Positions 1 through 8,193 of a stretch of 64,000 bases of DNA are shown here, one piece after another. The stretch covers positions 20,729-84,728 of the forward strand of contig NZ_MCAS01000032.1 of assembly GCF_003610895.1 (NCBI RefSeq). The letters are read 5' to 3'. The translations under genes were made by a program, and so were the position numbers. The notes under the pieces were generated by a model. It was not told where the DNA came from. It was given only the letters and a program-made list of their open reading frames with translations, and searched no databases. This DNA comes from Paraburkholderia fungorum. Lineage in GTDB: Bacteria; Pseudomonadota; Gammaproteobacteria; Burkholderiales; Burkholderiaceae. The first letter of the stretch is position 1. Each line of letters begins with the position of its first letter.

Positions 1-150
1 AACGTGCTGGGCGGCATTGTCGGCGCGGTTGCGCTGATCGGCTTGCCGGAGATTTTCCGCTGGGCCGCCGATTACCGGATGCTGATCTACGGGCTGGTGT
101 TGCTGTTGCTGGTGCGGTTCAGGCCGCAGGGTTTGCTGGGAACGGTATGA
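1..150 (+). CDS. livM: Branched-chain amino-acid ABC transporter permease (LivM), C-terminal end only
   Basis: The frame is open from base 1 and gives 49 residues before a TGA at 148-150. The visible part is one hydrophobic membrane segment (around GLVLLLLVRF) followed by the short cytoplasmic tail RPQGLLGT, which is the usual ending of LivM-type inner-membrane permeases. The gene is cut by the window edge. It lies 10 bases before livG and belongs to the same operon. The assignment rests mainly on this tail and on the two ATPase genes that follow; LivH is the less likely alternative. Confidence 0.8.
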   Translation, partial: NVLGGIVGAVALIGLPEIFRWAADYRMLIYGLVLLLLVRFRPQGLLGTV

Positions 151-160
151 CGGAGCGCAC

Positions 161-1003
161 ATGACACAGACTCTTCTCGACGTGCGCGGCGTGACGCGGC
201 GCTTCGGCGGACTGACCGCGGTGAACGGAATCGATCTGTCGGTTTCGGAAGGCGAACTGATCAGCGTGATCGGGCCGAACGGCGCGGGCAAGTCGACGCT
301 GTTCAATCTGATCACCGGGCTCGATACGCCGGACGCGGGCAGCGTGCGATTCGAAGGCCGCGACATCACCGGCGTACGGCCGGAAAAACTGGCGGCGCTC
401 GGACTGGCGCGGACGTTTCAACACGGCCGGGTGTTCGGCAATCTGAGCGTGCTCGATAACGTGTTGATCGGCGCGCACGCGCGTTTGCGTGTCACGCGCA
501 CGGGTTGGCCGATCGTTGGCGCCATCGTCGAAGTCGCGCGCGCGCTCATTGGACCAGCTTCGGTTCGCCGTGAAGATGCGGCGTTGCGCGATGAAGTGCG
601 CGAGATTATCAAGGGGTTCGGCGAGCGCCTGACGCCGCGCATCGATCATCCGGCGCATAGCCTGTCCTATGCGAACCGGCGGCGTGTCGAGATTGCCCGC
701 GCGCTGGCTTTGCATCCGCGCATCCTGCTGCTCGACGAACCGACGGCGGGCATGAACGAGTCAGAGACTGCCGAGATGCTGGTACTGATTCAGCAACTGA
801 AAGCGCGCGGGCTGACGATCCTGCTGATCGAACACAAACTCGACATGGTGATGCGGCTCTCGGACCGCGTGATCGTGCTCGACAACGGCGGAAAGATCGC
901 GGAAGGCTTGCCGCGCGAGGTGCGCAACGATCCGCGTGTGATCGAAGCGTATCTTGGCCATCGCAATGTCGGCGGCGCGGCGACCGTGCGCGTCGCGGCC
1001 TGA
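161..1003 (+). CDS. livG: Branched-chain amino-acid ABC transporter ATP-binding protein LivG
   Basis: A 280-residue ABC ATPase that would power uptake of leucine, isoleucine, valine or related substrates through the LivHM permease. Walker A is GPNGAGKS at residues 38-45, Walker B is ILLLDEP near 188-194, and the signature region reads LSYANRRRVEIARA instead of LSGGQ; a relaxed signature is common in LivG proteins. The insertion between Walker A and the signature (about 105-145) and the length are typical of LivG rather than LivF. It follows livM by 10 bases and precedes livF by 18 bases. The true substrate cannot be told from the ATPase, because the binding protein is outside the window. Confidence 0.93.
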   Translation: MTQTLLDVRGVTRRFGGLTAVNGIDLSVSEGELISVIGPNGAGKSTLFNLITGLDTPDAGSVRFEGRDITGVRPEKLAALGLARTFQHGRVFGNLSVLDNVLIGAHARLRVTRTGWPIVGAIVEVARALIGPASVRREDAALRDEVREIIKGFGERLTPRIDHPAHSLSYANRRRVEIARALALHPRILLLDEPTAGMNESETAEMLVLIQQLKARGLTILLIEHKLDMVMRLSDRVIVLDNGGKIAEGLPREVRNDPRVIEAYLGHRNVGGAATVRVAA

Positions 1004-1021
1004 AATTCTGGAACATCGACG

Positions 1022-1762
1022 ATGAGCGACGCTTTACTGAAACTCGAACACATCGAGACTTTTTACGGCCCCGTCCAGGTGCATTTCGACGTCAACTTCC
1101 AGGTGCGGCGCGGCCAGATCGTCAGTCTGCTCGGCGGCAACGCGAGCGGCAAGTCGACCACCATGAAGCTGATTCTCGGTTTGCACAAGCCGCGCGCCGG
1201 CAGCATTACGTTCGAAGGCGAGGCGATCACCGGACTCAGCACGCCGCAGATCGTGCGGCGCGGCGTCGGCTCGGTGCCCGAGGCGCGGCGGCTCTTCGGT
1301 GACATGACGGTGCGCGAAAATCTGCTGATGGGCGCCTATACGCGGCGCGACCGCGTGGCCATCGACGAAGACTACGAGCGTGTGCTGGGTCTTTTCCCAC
1401 GTGTGAAAGAGCGTTTGACGCAAAAAGCCGGCACGCTTTCGGGCGGCGAACAGCAGATGCTGGCGATGGCGCGCGCGCTGATGAGCCGGCCGAAGCTGAT
1501 CTGCATGGACGAACCCACGATGGGTTTGTCGCCGCTCTACGTCGACAAGGTGCTGGAGTTGATCGAAGCAATCAACCGGCAGGGCGTGACGTTTTTCATG
1601 GTCGAACAGAATGCGAGTCTTGCACTGGAGATCGCGCATTACGGCTATGTGTTGCAGACGGGCCGCGTCGTACTCGAAGGCACGGCTGAATCGCTGCTCG
1701 GCGACGAGCGGATCCGCGACGCTTATCTCGGCGGCGAAGCGGCGGCCACCACGGCATCCTGA
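1022..1762 (+). CDS. livF: Branched-chain amino-acid ABC transporter ATP-binding protein LivF
   Basis: A 246-residue ABC ATPase and the second nucleotide-binding subunit of the Liv-type transporter. Walker A is GGNASGKS at 38-45, the canonical signature LSGGEQ is at 139-144, and Walker B LICMDEP is at 159-165. The residue after Walker A glycine (GGN rather than GPN) is slightly unusual. It is the last gene of the operon: the next gene, an RpiR regulator, converges from the other strand 88 bases later. Length and motif spacing match LivF well. Confidence 0.93.
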   Translation: MSDALLKLEHIETFYGPVQVHFDVNFQVRRGQIVSLLGGNASGKSTTMKLILGLHKPRAGSITFEGEAITGLSTPQIVRRGVGSVPEARRLFGDMTVRENLLMGAYTRRDRVAIDEDYERVLGLFPRVKERLTQKAGTLSGGEQQMLAMARALMSRPKLICMDEPTMGLSPLYVDKVLELIEAINRQGVTFFMVEQNASLALEIAHYGYVLQTGRVVLEGTAESLLGDERIRDAYLGGEAAATTAS

Positions 1763-1850
1763 CGTGACTGGCGCTCGGCGTTCGGCGCTCGCCGTTGCGC
1801 ATGGCGGGCCGCCGTTGGCGTTGCCTTACGACGTACGGAAATCCGCGGCT

Positions 1851-2756
1851 TCAAAGGTCGAACTGGTCGAACTCGCTTTGCAGTTCGCGGTTACGCGCGA
1901 CGCGTTCGTCGATACCGGGCCCGAGCCGTTCGACAATCGCGGAGATCAGCAGATTGAACAGGCAGGTGAGCGGGGCCAGCGAATCCCAGAACTGACCGAC
2001 ATCGGTCTTCACCTGCAACAGATCGCCATCGAAATCGCGCGCCCACGGACAGTAAATATCGGTGACGAGCGCGAAGGGCAAGCCACGACGCGTGGCGGCC
2101 TCGCAATAGCGGCGCGCGATCATCGAATAGGCGCGTGTATCGGTGACGATCAGATAGGGCGACTTGAACTCGGAATTCAGTGAATCGACATACGAACCCG
2201 ACATGCCGTCGGAATAGAACACGCGCGGGCGGATGTATTCGAGGTAGCTGTAGAACGCGTTGCTGATGCCGCGCGTCGACTGAATACCGAGGATATAGAC
2301 GGCGTCCGCGTTCGAAATGCGTTCGGCCACGCGGGCGAACATCGGCGATTGCGCCAACTGGTAGACATGCTGGATCGCGCCGATTTCAAGCTCGAGCGAG
2401 TGGGCGAGAGCCGGATTGGGGGCAGGATGGACGGCGTCAGGCCCGCTCGCTGCGGATGCGGTTTCGTCGTGCTGGCCGGCGGTGCGGCGAAACGCATCGA
2501 GCCTGTCGGTGATCAGCCACGGGCGCTCCTGCGCGCCGCGCAGTTCGCGCTTCAGGTCGTCGAGGTTCTGGTAGCCGATGCTGCGCAGGAACCGGCCCAC
2601 CGAGATGCCGCTGGTGCCGGCTTGCTGGGCGATCTGATCGGCGGTTTCGAGGCCGAGCCGTTCGAGATTCGCCAGCATGTAACTGGCGACACGCTTGGAG
2701 GTGGGCGTGAGTTCGGCAAAGCGGGCTTCGACGGTTTGGGCAAAAGCGGTCGGCAT
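1851..2756 (-). CDS. MurR/RpiR-family transcriptional regulator
   Basis: A 301-residue DNA-binding regulator. Residues 1-77 form the RpiR helix-turn-helix domain (TADQIAQQAGTSGISVGRFLRSIGY), and the C-terminal half (about 130-270) carries a SIS sugar-phosphate isomerase fold, the usual effector domain of this family. RpiR proteins often bind sugar phosphates, although many Burkholderia members control amino-acid or polyamine genes. It converges on the liv operon and has no sugar gene next to it, so its target is unclear. Two near-identical 16-bp repeats just upstream (2803-2840) may be its own operator. The ATG at 2754-2756 is the natural start because the HTH domain begins within the first residues. 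Confidence 0.88.
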   Translation of the reverse strand: MPTAFAQTVEARFAELTPTSKRVASYMLANLERLGLETADQIAQQAGTSGISVGRFLRSIGYQNLDDLKRELRGAQERPWLITDRLDAFRRTAGQHDETASAASGPDAVHPAPNPALAHSLELEIGAIQHVYQLAQSPMFARVAERISNADAVYILGIQSTRGISNAFYSYLEYIRPRVFYSDGMSGSYVDSLNSEFKSPYLIVTDTRAYSMIARRYCEAATRRGLPFALVTDIYCPWARDFDGDLLQVKTDVGQFWDSLAPLTCLFNLLISAIVERLGPGIDERVARNRELQSEFDQFDL

Positions 2757-2802
2757 CGTAGTCGCGGTGCGAGTGGTGGGTCAATCATCGAGATCATGAC
2801 AT

Positions 2803-2840
2803 ATTCGACCCGCACTCAACTTGCATTCGACCCGTATTCA
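2803..2840 (-). promoter_or_regulatory. Two direct repeats upstream of the RpiR gene, candidate operator
   Basis: ATTCGACCCGCACTCA at 2803-2818 is repeated as ATTCGACCCGTATTCA at 2825-2840, with two mismatches and a 22-base period, about two helical turns. The pair lies 47-84 bases before the start codon of the RpiR-family gene. Tandem sites on one face of the helix suit a dimeric or tetrameric regulator. Autoregulation is inference. Confidence 0.5.
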
Positions 2841-2914
2841 GCCGATGGCGGACCTGCGCGAGATCCTGAAGCTGAGGATGCGCACGCCTGCATGCGCCAT
2901 CGGCGAGGCGCCGT

Positions 2915-3802
2915 TCAGACGGCGGGCCGTGCCGGCGCGGCCCGCGAGAAGCGTCGCGCACCCGCCACGCACGCGACCACCACGACGGTCACGAGGATCA
3001 TCGCGGGCGGTATCTCCTCGTGCAGCAGCAGGCCGGCGAGCAGCAGGCCGAAGAACGGCTGCAGCAGCTGCAATTGCCCGACCCCGGCGATGCCGCCGAG
3101 CGCGAGACCGCGGTACCAGAACACGAAGCCGATCAGCATGCTGAAGAGCGATACATACGCGAGCCCCCACAGCGCGGCGTGGCTCACCCCTTCAAACGAC
3201 GCCGGCCGGGTCCACCAGGCGAGCGGCAGCATCAACGGCAGCGACAGCACCAGCGCCCACGAAATCACCTGCCAGCCGCCGAGATGGCGCGACAGCCGCG
3301 CGCCTTCGGCATAGCCCAGACCGCAGACGATGATCGCCGCCAGCATCAGTGCGTCGCCGAGCGGCGAGGCGCTGATGCCATGGCGCAAGGCGAACGCGAC
3401 CACCGCGCCGCTGCCGAGGGCGGAAAACAGCCAGAACGCCGGTTGCGGGCGTTCGCCGCCGCGCAGCACGCCGAAGATCGCGGTGGACAGCGGCAGGAGT
3501 CCGACGAACACGACGGCGTGCGCGGCGCTCACGTGGCGCAGCGCGAGGGCGGTCAGGAGCGGAAAGCCGACCACCACGCCGAGCGCGACCACCACCAGCG
3601 GAATCAGATCGCGCTTCGCAGGCCGGGCCTCGCGAAACACCAGCAACAGCAACAGGCCCAGCGTGCCCGCGATGGTCGCGCGGGCGACCGTCAGAAACAC
3701 CGGATCGAGGCCCTGCACGGCAATGCGGGTGGCGGGCAGCGAGCCGCTGAAAATCAACACGCCCACCATGCCGCTCACCCAGCCGTTCGTTGTCTTGTCC
3801 AT
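2915..3802 (-). CDS. EamA (DMT superfamily) inner-membrane transporter
   Basis: A 295-residue protein with about ten hydrophobic segments and the internal duplication typical of EamA/RhaT drug-metabolite transporters, which usually export amino acids or small metabolites. I chose the ATG at 3800-3802 (MDKTTNGWVSGM) because the first membrane helix starts directly after it; an upstream in-frame start at 3859 would add 19 residues lying in the divergent promoter region. It is divergent from a MocR-type regulator (3919-5358), an arrangement in which the regulator commonly controls the exporter. The substrate is unknown. Confidence 0.85.
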   Translation of the reverse strand: MDKTTNGWVSGMVGVLIFSGSLPATRIAVQGLDPVFLTVARATIAGTLGLLLLLVFREARPAKRDLIPLVVVALGVVVGFPLLTALALRHVSAAHAVVFVGLLPLSTAIFGVLRGGERPQPAFWLFSALGSGAVVAFALRHGISASPLGDALMLAAIIVCGLGYAEGARLSRHLGGWQVISWALVLSLPLMLPLAWWTRPASFEGVSHAALWGLAYVSLFSMLIGFVFWYRGLALGGIAGVGQLQLLQPFFGLLLAGLLLHEEIPPAMILVTVVVVACVAGARRFSRAAPARPAV

Positions 3803-3877
3803 CGAAAGAGTCCATGCGGATTGAAAATGGTACGCATAGCATCCGCTTTCTGGCAACAAAGGGTAAGCTACGGATCA

Positions 3878-3899
3878 GTACAATTCGTACAAACTGTAC
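3878..3899. promoter_or_regulatory. Inverted repeat between EamA exporter and MocR regulator, candidate operator
   Basis: GTACA at 3878-3882 and TGTAC at 3895-3899 form an interrupted inverted repeat, with a further GTAC at 3887-3890 inside it and another at 3913-3916. The site sits in the 116-base divergent intergenic region, 20-40 bases before the MocR start. MocR/GntR regulators bind repeats of this kind. Binding by the adjacent regulator is inferred. Confidence 0.5.
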
Positions 3900-3918
3900 C
3901 GAACATGGAGCAGTACAG

Positions 3919-5358
3919 ATGGCGGAAAGTGATAGCAACCGGGCGGCCTCGGGCGCGCAAACCGGCACCCGGGTCGGCGCGGTGATGGACAACTTGCGCG
4001 AGCGCATCGCGAGCCGTTCGTTGATGCCGGGCGCGCGCGTGCCGTCGATCCGCATGATGACGGAGACGCTGGGCGTGTCGAAGTCGACCGTGGTGGAAGC
4101 GTACGACCGGCTGGTCGCGGAAGGCGTGATCGTGGCGCGGCGCGGTTCCGGGTTTTTCGTGTCCGGCCATGCGCCGCCGCTCGCACTGGCCGATCTCGGG
4201 CCGCGGCTGGATCGCGAGGTCGATCCATTGTGGCTCACGCGACAGTCGCTGGAGGCCGGTGCGAAGGTGTTCAAACCGGGCTGCGGCTGGATGCCGGCTT
4301 CGTGGCTGCCGGAAGACGGCATACGCCGCGCCTTGCGTGCCGTGGCGCGCGATCCGCAGTCGCTGCTCGCCGACTATGCGAGCCCGCTCGGCCTGCCCGC
4401 GCTGCGTCAGCAACTCGCCTGGCGGCTCGCGCAGCATGGTGTGGAAGCGCCCCCCGAGCAGATCGTGTTGACCGACGGCGGCACCCATGCGCTCGATCTC
4501 GTCTGCCGTTTTCTGCTGGAACCGGGCGATACGGTCCTGATCGACGACCCATGCTATTTCAACTTTCAGGCGCTGCTGCGCGCGCATCGCGTCCGTATCG
4601 TCGGTGTGCCTTATACGCCGACCGGGCCCGATCTGGCGGCGTTCGAGCGGGCCTTGATCGAGCATCGTCCGCGCCTCTACGTGACCAATTCAGCGATTCA
4701 CAATCCGACCGGCGCCACGCTTGCGCCGGCCATCGCGCATCGGCTGCTGAAACTGGCGGGCGAGCACAATCTGCTGATCGTCGAGGACGATATCTTCGCC
4801 GACTTCGAGGACGAACCGGCCCCGCGTCTCGCGGCGTTCGACGGTCTCGCGCGGGTGGTGTCGATCGGCAGTTTTTCGAAAACCCTGTCCGCGGCCGTGC
4901 GCTGCGGCTACATCGCGGCGCGCCGCGAGTGGGTCGAGCCGCTGGTCGACCTGAAGCTGGCCACGTCGTTCGGTAATGGCCAGCTTGCCGCGAGCTTGGT
5001 GCATCGTCTGCTGGTGGACGGCACGTACCGGCGGCATCTTGAATCGATGCGAGCGAAACTCGCAGACGCGATGGGCGAAACGATCAGAAGGCTGGGTTAT
5101 GCAGGTCTCGAGGTGTGGACGCGCCCACGCGCCGGTATCTTCGTGTGGGCGTGCCTGCCGGATGCGCTCGATGCGGCCGACGTCGCGCGTCATGCGCTAG
5201 CCGAGAGCGTGGTGTTCGCGCCGGGCAATGTGTTCAGCGCATCGCAATCGGCGGCGGGTTTTCTGCGCTTTAACGTGTCGCAATGCAACCGGCCGAAGGT
5301 GTACGAGGCGCTGCAACGGGCGATGGACGTGTCGGCCGTATCGAAGGAACACGCCTGA
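3919..5358 (+). CDS. MocR-type regulator: GntR winged helix fused to class I aminotransferase domain (PdxR-like)
   Basis: A 479-residue two-domain protein. Residues about 15-85 form a GntR winged helix (MPGARVPSIRMMTETLGVSKSTVVEAY), followed by a fold-type I PLP aminotransferase domain. That domain carries the HNPTG motif near 261-265 and a likely PLP lysine K321 in SFSKTLSAA. MocR proteins use PLP or its amino-acid adduct as effector and regulate vitamin B6, GABA, taurine or exporter genes. The ATG at 3919 is chosen because GGAG stands 8 bases upstream and the GntR domain starts soon after; the frame extends further upstream but runs through the operator. It is divergent from an EamA exporter, its probable target. 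Confidence 0.88.
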   Translation: MAESDSNRAASGAQTGTRVGAVMDNLRERIASRSLMPGARVPSIRMMTETLGVSKSTVVEAYDRLVAEGVIVARRGSGFFVSGHAPPLALADLGPRLDREVDPLWLTRQSLEAGAKVFKPGCGWMPASWLPEDGIRRALRAVARDPQSLLADYASPLGLPALRQQLAWRLAQHGVEAPPEQIVLTDGGTHALDLVCRFLLEPGDTVLIDDPCYFNFQALLRAHRVRIVGVPYTPTGPDLAAFERALIEHRPRLYVTNSAIHNPTGATLAPAIAHRLLKLAGEHNLLIVEDDIFADFEDEPAPRLAAFDGLARVVSIGSFSKTLSAAVRCGYIAARREWVEPLVDLKLATSFGNGQLAASLVHRLLVDGTYRRHLESMRAKLADAMGETIRRLGYAGLEVWTRPRAGIFVWACLPDALDAADVARHALAESVVFAPGNVFSASQSAAGFLRFNVSQCNRPKVYEALQRAMDVSAVSKEHA

Positions 5359-5398
5359 ACGCGCGAGCCTGGCAACCGCTCGCCACCGTCATACGGCC

Positions 5399-6472
5399 TT
5401 ACTTGCACAGCAGGAGCAGACGCTCCTGATCCGTGCAGACGGCGCGCGGTTTTTGCGCGGCTTGCGCCGCCGTCGCGCTGATCGCCGCGCTCTTGTTCGC
5501 GAGACACGCGCGCAAATGTTTCTCCACCGGGCCGTAGTATTTCCACCCGCGCACGAGCGTGGGCAATTCGAGTTTGACCTGCTTCCACTTCGGATGCCCG
5601 TGTTCCTGAAGATTGTCGAAGTTGGCGCACAGCGAGTCGGCAAAATGATTCAGATTGCCGACGGTGTCGCGCAGACCGTAATCGTAGGTGACGAGAAAGG
5701 CCTTCACCGTCAACGTGGGGACGTCTTCCTTCAGCCAGTTCGGATAGCTGGTCGCGCGAATCGTGGCGGGAAAATAGGTCTGTTTGGCGCGGACGGTTTC
5801 GGGCGCGGCGGGGTCGGCCTTCAGAAGGCGGATCTGTTGCAGCAGTTCGGGGTTCATTTCGTTGAACAGGTTGGCCGGCTGCCCGACCACGATGATCGCC
5901 ACGTCCACCTTCTTTACGATCAGCGCGGCCAGCGCGTCTTCGTTGCTCAGGTGCTGGACGTTCTGCTCGGGAATGGCCTGTCCAAACATCAGGTGATAGA
6001 GGGTCGTGGCCGATTGGGCGGTGCCGCTGCCGATCAGGCCGACGCTGATGCTCTTGTCCTTGATGTCGGCGAGGGTTTTCATCGGCGAGTCCGCGCGCAC
6101 CACGACGTTAATTTCCTCGTCATAGAGCGGCATGATGAGCCGTAGCGGCCGGATTGCCGTGCCGGCGTCGGCATTGCCCGCGTTGGCCATATCGATGTAG
6201 GCCTGATACACGTCGGACTGCACCAGCGCGAGCTTTACGCCCGGCTCGAAGCGCATGCGCTGCACGTTTTCGGCCGAGCCTTTCGACGCCAGCACCTCCA
6301 GGTCGATGCCGGCCGGCTGGGCCACCCATTTCGACAGATCCTGGCCGATCTGAATATACGTACCCCGTTCCGGGCCCGTGACGATCTTGTAGTGCGCAGG
6401 CTCGGCGCTTGCCAACGAAGACATGAGCGTCAGCAACAGCCCCAGCGATCCCGCCAAAAGTCTCTTCAGCAT
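5399..6472 (-). CDS. TAXI-family TRAP transporter solute-binding protein
   Basis: A 357-residue periplasmic binding protein. Residues 1-23 form a signal peptide ending in LASA, followed by the TAXI-family pattern (KIVTGPERGTY at the start of the mature protein, then ASKGSAENVQRM and GLIGSGTA). TAXI proteins deliver organic acids such as glutamate or 2-oxoglutarate to a TRAP membrane subunit (DctQM fused). No TRAP permease gene is adjacent, so this is an orphan binding protein or works with a distant permease. It converges with the MocR gene; the C-terminal tail past about residue 320 contains several cysteines and looks less conserved. Confidence 0.85.
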   Translation of the reverse strand: MLKRLLAGSLGLLLTLMSSLASAEPAHYKIVTGPERGTYIQIGQDLSKWVAQPAGIDLEVLASKGSAENVQRMRFEPGVKLALVQSDVYQAYIDMANAGNADAGTAIRPLRLIMPLYDEEINVVVRADSPMKTLADIKDKSISVGLIGSGTAQSATTLYHLMFGQAIPEQNVQHLSNEDALAALIVKKVDVAIIVVGQPANLFNEMNPELLQQIRLLKADPAAPETVRAKQTYFPATIRATSYPNWLKEDVPTLTVKAFLVTYDYGLRDTVGNLNHFADSLCANFDNLQEHGHPKWKQVKLELPTLVRGWKYYGPVEKHLRACLANKSAAISATAAQAAQKPRAVCTDQERLLLLCK

Positions 6473-6673
6473 GGTCTATCTACCTGTCGGTCGGGTTGAA
6501 CTGCCTCTCTCGCCCGCACACATGAAGCGCCGATGAGCCGGGCTGCCATCACATGTTCAATGCGCTGCGCATGCCGTGTCCGTCTGTTGCCGCTCAGAGG
6601 ACACGCGATCACCGATTGCAATCGGGCTTGCCATGATTCAGGCAGGCTCGCACGCGGCTACGAAAAAAAACGG

Positions 6674-7729
6674 CTATGAAATTCGGTATCCAAACGATTT
6701 ATCGCCGACCGGACTGTCCAGCGCGGCGTGCGGCTTGAGCGGCGCCCAGCCTGTCTCGCGAATCACGAGTGCGAGGATCGTCTTCGCGGTGTCGTTGCCG
6801 GTGTCGATGGCGAGTGCCTCGTTGGCGTGCTGACGCGCGCAGTTCCACGATTGCTGCGCGGCACATGCTTGTGCTGCCTGCAGCGCCGTGTCGCGGCGCG
6901 CCGCGAGTGGCTTCACTTGCGCCGCCAGATCTTGTGCATCGGCGTTGCCGGGTTGCAGCGTTTGGATCGCGCCAAGCGCCGCTTGTGCCGCGGACAGATT
7001 GTTGGCCTGCAGCGCAAGACGCGCTGCCTGCAGTGCTTGAGCGGCATCGCGGAACTGCGGCACTACCGGTTTGGCGGGCGCGGCCACTGGCGGCGCGATA
7101 GGTGTGGCTGGAATCGCCGGTGCGGTTTTGCTGGGGTTGGCCGGATTGGTGAGAGCAGTGGGCCGGTTCGCGCTCGACTGGGTTGTCGACGAAGCGGGTG
7201 TGTACAGCGCAATCGTGCCGGTCGCCGTCCTGGCGTCTTGCGGATTGTCTGCCGTCTGCTCGGTGTTGCCGTTCTGCGATTCGCGCTCACCGCTGAATAG
7301 CGCATAAGCGCCATACGCTAGTCCGATTGCGCCAATGATCGCGATCGCGACCAGCACGCGGCGTATCGGGAACATGGTGCGTCCGTCGGGCTGCGGTGGA
7401 TGGGTGAGCGGTGGATCGGCACGCGGGGGCAGCGACGCGAGAACCGGCACTTGCATCGGCGGTTCGACAGGAACGGCTTCATCAGTAATTGCAGTCTTCG
7501 CGGCGAGGTCGGTTTCGCTCGGGCGGGCCGGATCGAAGCCGCTTTTTTGCGCGGTCTTGCTCATCGCGCTGGCCCGGCTGCCGGGAATCACGGTGCGTTT
7601 GTGTGGGTCGCGCTCGAGTGGATGCACCGCGCCGCAATACGGACAATAGTCGACTTGCCGGTACAGAGCGCCGCCACAGCGTCTGCAGGGCATCGGAAAA
7701 TCATGGCCGAGTATTGTCTGGGTGGACAT
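6674..7729 (-). CDS. Zinc-ribbon membrane protein with a TPR-like C-terminal region
   Basis: A 351-residue protein of unknown function. Near the N-terminus C15-x2-C18 and C29-x2-C32 (PCRRCGG and YCPYCG) form a zinc ribbon. After a proline-rich linker, one membrane helix spans about 124-146. A long Ala/Pro/Thr-rich stretch follows, and then an alanine-rich helical region (about 220-320) that resembles TPR repeats (AAQALQAARLALQANN, ARQHANEALAIDTGN). The topology suggests a cytoplasmic ribbon and a periplasmic helical domain. The ATG at 7727-7729 is chosen because the ribbon follows closely. Neighbours do not suggest a role. Confidence 0.7.
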   Translation of the reverse strand: MSTQTILGHDFPMPCRRCGGALYRQVDYCPYCGAVHPLERDPHKRTVIPGSRASAMSKTAQKSGFDPARPSETDLAAKTAITDEAVPVEPPMQVPVLASLPPRADPPLTHPPQPDGRTMFPIRRVLVAIAIIGAIGLAYGAYALFSGERESQNGNTEQTADNPQDARTATGTIALYTPASSTTQSSANRPTALTNPANPSKTAPAIPATPIAPPVAAPAKPVVPQFRDAAQALQAARLALQANNLSAAQAALGAIQTLQPGNADAQDLAAQVKPLAARRDTALQAAQACAAQQSWNCARQHANEALAIDTGNDTAKTILALVIRETGWAPLKPHAALDSPVGDKSFGYRIS

Positions 7730-8193
7730 GCTGTGGACCCACCTGTGGAAAACAACATCGTTACGGCATGCTCCAGATCGCATTCAGGCAGGCATAACAC
7801 CTGCGAAAGCCTGCGAAAACACGATCCACATGCGCTGGAGAGCCTTGGGACGCAAGTCCTCGCTTGCGGTGCCGCTGCTTGCAATATGTGGCGTTTCGCT
7901 GAGAACGTCAATCGACGTTCTCACCTACATCAGGTGCGGGAGAGCCCATTTGTAGGTACGACGAAACACTTCATATGTCGGCAGAACGAACAGGCAGTGC
8001 GTTTTTTTCATACCGTTCGCGAAGTCATGGCGCGCAGACAATGGCGCGATCGCGGAATGGGCGGAAAAGAATGGGCGGAAAGGAAGAGGGAAAAGAAAGG
8101 ACGGCGATGAAACGGAACGAGGTCGAAGCCCATGGCGTTCGACCTCGTTATCAAGCGCTTGCAGAAAACGCGTGCTGCGAACGTGATACGGAA
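7730..8193. other. Intergenic region without recognised gene
   Basis: I see no gene here. Short frames on both strands lack family resemblance. The only clear structure is the perfect hairpin at 8118-8147, listed separately. The rest likely holds the upstream region of the zinc-ribbon gene and the downstream region of the MFS gene. Confidence 0.5.
8118..8147 (-). terminator. Perfect 10-bp hairpin downstream of the MFS gene, candidate terminator
   Basis: CGAGGTCGAA at 8118-8127 pairs perfectly with TTCGACCTCG at 8138-8147 across a 10-base loop. On the minus strand it lies 46 bases past the MFS stop and is followed by TTCCGTTTC, a weak T tract. A rho-independent terminator is plausible; an operator-like palindrome is the alternative. 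Confidence 0.45.
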
